A DNA stretch of 8,859 nt. It comes from Thiobacillus sp. UBA2597 (GTDB lineage: Bacteria; Pseudomonadota; Gammaproteobacteria; Burkholderiales; Thiobacillaceae). Location of the stretch: the NCBI GenBank assembly GCA_002339725.1, contig DDKN01000044.1:1-8859 (forward strand). Reading direction: 5' to 3'. Every line of letters starts with the position of its first letter. Within the stretch, counting starts at the first letter, position 1. This document shows positions 6,429 to 8,859 of the stretch, piece after piece. The notes under the pieces were generated by a model. It made no database searches and was not told the origin of the DNA. It was given only the letters and a program-made list of their open reading frames with translations. A program made the position numbers and the translations under genes.

Positions 6429-7105
6429 TCGACTGGTCGGGGGTCGACACCGTCCTGCTCGACATGGACGGCACCCTGCTCGACCTGCATTACGACAACC
6501 ACTTCTGGCAGGTCTACGTTCCCGAGAAATATGCCGAGCGCCACGGCCTGCCGCCCGATGAGGCGCATGCCGAGTGCTTCCGCCGTTACAACGCCAAGGC
6601 GGGCACGCTCGACTGGTATTGCGTGGACTACTGGAGCGAGCAGCTTGAGCTCGACATCGTCGCGCTCAAGGAGGAGGTCGCCCATCTGATCGCGGTGCAT
6701 CCGGACGTGCCGGAGTTCCTCCAGGCGGCACGCGCTGCCGGCAAGCGGGTGGCCCTGGTGACCAACGCCCACCACAAGAGCCTCGATCTCAAGATGCGGC
6801 GCACCGGGCTGGACGTGCATTTCGATGCCATCTACAGCTCGCATGCATTTGGTCTGGCCAAGGAAGACCCGGCGTTCTGGGCCCGCTTGCAGGCGGTGGA
6901 GCTGTTCGACCCCGTCCGCTCGCTCCTGGTCGACGACAGCCTGCCGGTGCTGCGCTCGGCGCGCAGCTACGGCATTGCCCACCTGCTGGCGGTCTATCGG
7001 CCGGATACCCGGTTGCCGGACAAGGATGTCGGCGAATTCCCGGCGATTCGCCGCTTTGGCGAGCTCATGCCCAGGCTGGCTGAGACGCCGGACGCAAGGC
7101 GTTAG
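6425..7105 (+). CDS. yrfG: HAD-superfamily hydrolase, YrfG-like GMP/IMP nucleotidase
   Basis: Probably dephosphorylates purine 5'-monophosphates, by similarity to E. coli YrfG (222 residues; 226 here). The HAD motifs are complete: motif I DMDGT with nucleophile Asp13 and Asp15, motif II LVTNA with Thr113, motif III Lys146 in GLAKEDP, and motif IV LLVDD with Asp170-Asp171. The cap region NWYC-type match (DWYCVDYWSEQLELDI, 63-78) is very close to YrfG (NWYCLDYWSEQLGLDI) and is the main reason for the assignment. The GTG at 6425 overlaps the rpoS stop in GTGA and has AAGGA nine bases upstream (6411-6415). An open frame runs further upstream but lies inside rpoS and is not homologous. Being coupled to rpoS would link nucleotide recycling to the stress response. 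The substrate is inferred, not shown. Confidence 0.88.
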   Translation: MIDWSGVDTVLLDMDGTLLDLHYDNHFWQVYVPEKYAERHGLPPDEAHAECFRRYNAKAGTLDWYCVDYWSEQLELDIVALKEEVAHLIAVHPDVPEFLQAARAAGKRVALVTNAHHKSLDLKMRRTGLDVHFDAIYSSHAFGLAKEDPAFWARLQAVELFDPVRSLLVDDSLPVLRSARSYGIAHLLAVYRPDTRLPDKDVGEFPAIRRFGELMPRLAETPDARR

Positions 7106-7117
7106 CCAAAGGCCGCC

Positions 7118-7495
7118 TCAGCTCTCCTGCAAAATCAGGGCGGCGGCCACCCGGCGGCCTTCGGCCGAGAGGAAATTGAAGGTTCGGCAGGCCGCGCCCA
7201 GGTCCATGATCTCCACCCCGATCCCCTGACCGATCAAGCCGGCATACAGGCTGGGCGGTGGAAAGCGCAGCCGGTTGCCGGTGCCGAGCAGCACCAGGTC
7301 GGGCCGGTGGGCGGCCAGGGCCTCGAAATGGCCGCCGGTCAGCTCGGCAAAACCGCCCACCAGCCAGTTGGCCTCCAGATGGTCGGGCAGGACCAAAAGG
7401 TTGTGTTCGTGGCGCTGACCGTTGACCAGGACGAAGCCTTCACCATAGCTGGTGAAGGCATAGAGGCCGGCAGTCGGATTCAAATGCAGCTTCAT
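7118..7495 (-). CDS. Mth938-domain (DUF498) protein
   Basis: A 125-residue protein matching the Mth938-like fold found in bacterial DUF498 proteins and in the mitochondrial complex I assembly factor NDUFAF3. Recognisable parts are LYAFTSYGEGFVLVNG (11-26), the LVLLGTGNRLRFP core (68-79) and GIGVEIMDLGAACRTFNFL (91-109) followed by AEGRRVAAAL. There is no signal peptide or membrane segment, so it should be cytoplasmic. The molecular function of the bacterial members is not established. It is convergent with the HAD gene (12-base gap, no clear terminator between) and divergent from alaC (69-base gap), where the two promoters must share space. The start ATG at 7495 has no strong Shine-Dalgarno. 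Confidence 0.88.
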   Translation of the reverse strand: MKLHLNPTAGLYAFTSYGEGFVLVNGQRHEHNLLVLPDHLEANWLVGGFAELTGGHFEALAAHRPDLVLLGTGNRLRFPPPSLYAGLIGQGIGVEIMDLGAACRTFNFLSAEGRRVAAALILQES

Positions 7496-7501
7496 GCGGG
7501 A

Positions 7502-7531
7502 TTGGCCGTGATACGGGGGTTCGGGTAAGAT
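7502..7531 (+). promoter_or_regulatory. Candidate alaC promoter with flanking inverted repeat
   Basis: TTGGCC (7502-7507) and TAAGAT (7526-7531) are separated by 18 bases. Each matches four of six sigma-70 consensus positions, so this is a modest promoter candidate. A six-base inverted repeat, TTCGGG at 7520-7525 and CCCGAA at 7548-7553, brackets the -10 and the expected start of transcription, and could be an operator or a leader hairpin. It lies in the 69-base gap between the divergent DUF498 gene and alaC. I could not identify a matching minus-strand promoter. Confidence 0.35.
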
Positions 7532-7564
7532 TACACGCTTTTAAGACCCCGAAAAACAGCTTCC

Positions 7565-8758
7565 GTGATCAGCGACGATTTTCCCCGGATCAAGCGCCTG
7601 CCGCCCTATGTCTTCAACATCACAGGCGACCTCAAGATGGCCGCCCGCCGGCGTGGCGAGGACATCATCGACTTCGGTATGGGCAACCCGGACCAGCCGA
7701 CGCCAAGCCACATCGTCGACAAGCTGATCGAGACCGCACGCCGCGGCGATACCCACCGCTATTCGATGTCCAAGGGCATCCCGCGCCTGCGCAAGGCGAT
7801 CAGCACCTGGTACAAGACCCGTTACGACGTCGACATCGACCCGGAGAAGGAGGCGATCGTCACCATCGGCTCGAAGGAGGGCATCGCCCACCTGTCGCTG
7901 GCCACCCTGGACCGGGGCGACATCGTGCTGGTGCCCAACCCCAGCTATCCCATCCACATCTACGGCCCGGTGATCGCGGGCGCCGATATCCGTCATATCC
8001 CGATGACGCCCGGGGTGAACTTCTTCGAGGAGATGGAGACGGCGATCCGCAACCATTTCCCCAAGCCCAAGATGCTCATCCTCAACTTCCCGAGCAATCC
8101 GACCACGCAGTGCGTGGAGCTGGACTTCTTCGAGAAGGTGGTGGCCATGGCCAAGGAATATGGCATCTGGGTGGTGCACGACATCGCCTATGCCGACATC
8201 GTGTTCGACGGCTATCGGGCGCCCTCGATCATGCAGGTGCCGGGCGCCAAAGAAGTCGCGGTCGAGTTCTTCACCCTGTCCAAGAGCTACAACATGCCGG
8301 GCTGGCGGGTTGGCTTCATGGTCGGCAACCCGACCCTGGTGGCGGCCCTGGCCCGGATCAAGAGCTATCACGACTACGGTACCTTCACCCCGATCCAGGT
8401 GGCGGCGATCACCGCGCTGGAGGGGCCGCAGGACTGTGTCAGCGAGATCTGCGACATGTATCGCAAACGGCGCGACTGCCTGGTCAAGGGGCTGAACGAG
8501 GTGGGCTGGCAGGTGGAGGTGCCCAAGGCCACCATGTTCGTGTGGACCAAGATCCCCGAGCCTTATGCCCACCTGAAATCCCTGGAGTTCTCCAAGCTCC
8601 TGCTGGAAAAGGCCAAGGTGGCAGTGTCGCCGGGCGTCGGCTTCGGCGATTACGGCGACGACCACGTGCGCTTCTCCCTGATCGAAAACGAGCATCGCAC
8701 ACGCCAGGCGATCAGGGGATTGCGCGACATGTTCAAGAAGGACGGTTTGCTGAAATGA
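7565..8758 (+). CDS. alaC: Glutamate-pyruvate aminotransferase AlaC
   Basis: A PLP-dependent class I/II aminotransferase that makes alanine from pyruvate and glutamate. The 397-residue product aligns along nearly its full length with E. coli AlaC. Matching stretches include RLPPYVFNIT (11-20), KMAARRRGEDIIDF (24-37), VLVPNPSYPIHIYG (121-134), the PLP-binding NPT and VVHDIAYADIVFDG (203-216), and EFFTLSKSYNMPGWRVGFMV (234-253) with Schiff-base Lys240. Arg369 (HVRFSLIEN) is the expected carboxylate-binding arginine. The start is the GTG at 7565, since the next in-frame ATG (residue 25) would remove conserved sequence. No good Shine-Dalgarno is visible. The C-terminus is about 15 residues shorter than in E. 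coli, ending at KKDGLLK. Codons 374-383 are duplicated downstream at 8831-8859. In related bacteria hom and thrC often follow, but they are not seen here. Confidence 0.96.
   Translation: MISDDFPRIKRLPPYVFNITGDLKMAARRRGEDIIDFGMGNPDQPTPSHIVDKLIETARRGDTHRYSMSKGIPRLRKAISTWYKTRYDVDIDPEKEAIVTIGSKEGIAHLSLATLDRGDIVLVPNPSYPIHIYGPVIAGADIRHIPMTPGVNFFEEMETAIRNHFPKPKMLILNFPSNPTTQCVELDFFEKVVAMAKEYGIWVVHDIAYADIVFDGYRAPSIMQVPGAKEVAVEFFTLSKSYNMPGWRVGFMVGNPTLVAALARIKSYHDYGTFTPIQVAAITALEGPQDCVSEICDMYRKRRDCLVKGLNEVGWQVEVPKATMFVWTKIPEPYAHLKSLEFSKLLLEKAKVAVSPGVGFGDYGDDHVRFSLIENEHRTRQAIRGLRDMFKKDGLLK
8685..8713 (+). repeat. 29-base direct repeat, copy inside alaC 3' end
   Basis: These 29 bases encode residues 374-383 of AlaC (from the second base of the Glu374 codon). 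They recur at 8831-8859 with one difference (8704 C versus 8850 G). The spacing between copies is 146 bases. This copy is in the intact reading frame and is the presumed original. Confidence 0.85.
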
Positions 8759-8780
8759 TGGTGATGCGAGTTTCGGTGCA

Positions 8781-8834
8781 GGCTGACGTGAGCGAAGCGA
8801 ACGTCAAGCCGCGAAGCGGCGGCCGGAGCCAAAA
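8781..8834 (+). repeat. Structured hairpin repeat, copy 2 (after alaC)
   Basis: The second copy of the element at 21-74, in direct orientation and starting 22 bases after the alaC stop. H1 pairs 8785-8793 with 8797-8805 around GAA, with two G-A pairs in tandem (8790/8800 and 8791/8799). An outer GGCT/AGCC stem (8781-8784 with 8807-8810) continues it past one bulged A, and competes with H2. H2 is a perfect five-base stem (8808-8812 with 8816-8820) around GAA. H3 is GGC-CGGA-GCC (8821-8830). The heptamer GCGAAGC, known as an unusually stable DNA mini-hairpin, occurs twice (8792-8798 and 8811-8817). No T-tract follows, so it is unlikely to be a simple terminator. Its terminal AAAA is shared with the duplicated alaC segment that begins there. 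Confidence 0.8.
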
Positions 8835-8859
8835 CGAGCATCGCACACGGCAGGCGATC
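8831..8859 (+). pseudogene. Partial duplicate of the alaC 3' end, cut by the window edge
   Basis: Matches 8685-8713 at 28 of 29 bases. The one difference falls on the third base of the Arg380 codon (CGC to CGG), which is silent in the alaC frame. The segment follows the hairpin repeat directly and has no upstream part of alaC, so it cannot encode a working enzyme. How far it continues is not visible. It may be a tandem duplication, a displaced attachment-site half, a stray gene fragment or an assembly artefact at a contig end. Confidence 0.65.

Noticed and set aside
7085..7102. Hairpin ACGCC/GGCGT at the end of the HAD gene as a bidirectional terminator
   Set aside because: It has only five pairs with an eight-base loop, lies inside the coding end, and has no T-tract on either strand.
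7541..8695. Long minus-strand open frame (384 codons) opposite alaC
   Set aside because: It is a shadow of alaC codon usage, with a histidine/aspartate-rich low-complexity product and no recognisable domain.
8781..8834. Rho-independent terminator of alaC
   Set aside because: The hairpins are followed by AAAA and then the alaC duplicate, not by a T-tract on the plus strand. The same element occurs before pheT.
8685..8859. Template/variable repeat pair of a diversity-generating retroelement
   Set aside because: The position (gene 3' end and downstream copy) fits superficially. The single difference, however, is C to G and not at an adenine, the host gene is a metabolic aminotransferase, and no reverse transcriptase is in view.
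1..8859. CRISPR array, prophage, transposase or defence genes
   Set aside because: No regularly spaced repeats and no such protein families were found. Every open stretch is explained by housekeeping genes.

Overview
The window is a GC-rich, densely packed stretch of chromosome. Gene order and protein sequences point to a betaproteobacterium, probably of the Nitrosomonadales/Rhodocyclales type. This is inferred from pheT-ihfA-merR-tRNA-Pro followed by surE-pcm-nlpD-rpoS, and from proteins that are recognisable but clearly diverged from their E. coli counterparts. Nearly everything is core housekeeping or stress-response machinery. I see no phage, transposase, CRISPR array or defence gene.

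Layout. 1-123 is the non-coding region before pheT. It holds a structured repeat (21-74) and a separate perfect hairpin (88-106). 124-3197 carries pheT (Phe-tRNA synthetase beta chain), ihfA (IHF alpha) and a small MerR-type regulator overlapping ihfA. 3216-3331 is a strong sigma-70-like promoter driving a tRNA-Pro(GGG) gene. 3359-7105 is a tightly coupled run: surE (5'-nucleotidase), pcm (isoaspartyl methyltransferase), an NlpD-type lipoprotein, rpoS (stationary-phase sigma factor) and a YrfG-like HAD nucleotidase. Three of its junctions are 4-base stop/start overlaps. 7118-7495 on the minus strand is an Mth938-domain (DUF498) protein, convergent with the HAD gene and divergent from alaC. 7565-8758 is alaC (glutamate-pyruvate aminotransferase). 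8759-8859 is non-coding and holds a second copy of the repeat (8781-8834), joined directly to a partial duplicate of the alaC 3' end (8831-8859) that runs off the window.

How the genes fit together. The first block is translation (PheT, tRNA-Pro) plus nucleoid and transcription regulation (IHF, MerR). The second is the conserved survival cluster: nucleotide recycling (SurE, HAD nucleotidase), protein repair (Pcm), cell-envelope division control (NlpD) and the master stationary-phase sigma factor.

The most unusual item is the pair of direct repeats, at 21-74 and 8781-8834. They are about 76% identical overall (41/54), identical over the last 20 bases, and fold into the same series of GNA-triloop hairpins. 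The first stem differs by compensatory base-pair changes, which suggests that its structure, not only its sequence, is maintained. The second copy sits at a junction that duplicates the end of alaC. I could not search a genome for further copies or for an enzyme that moves them.
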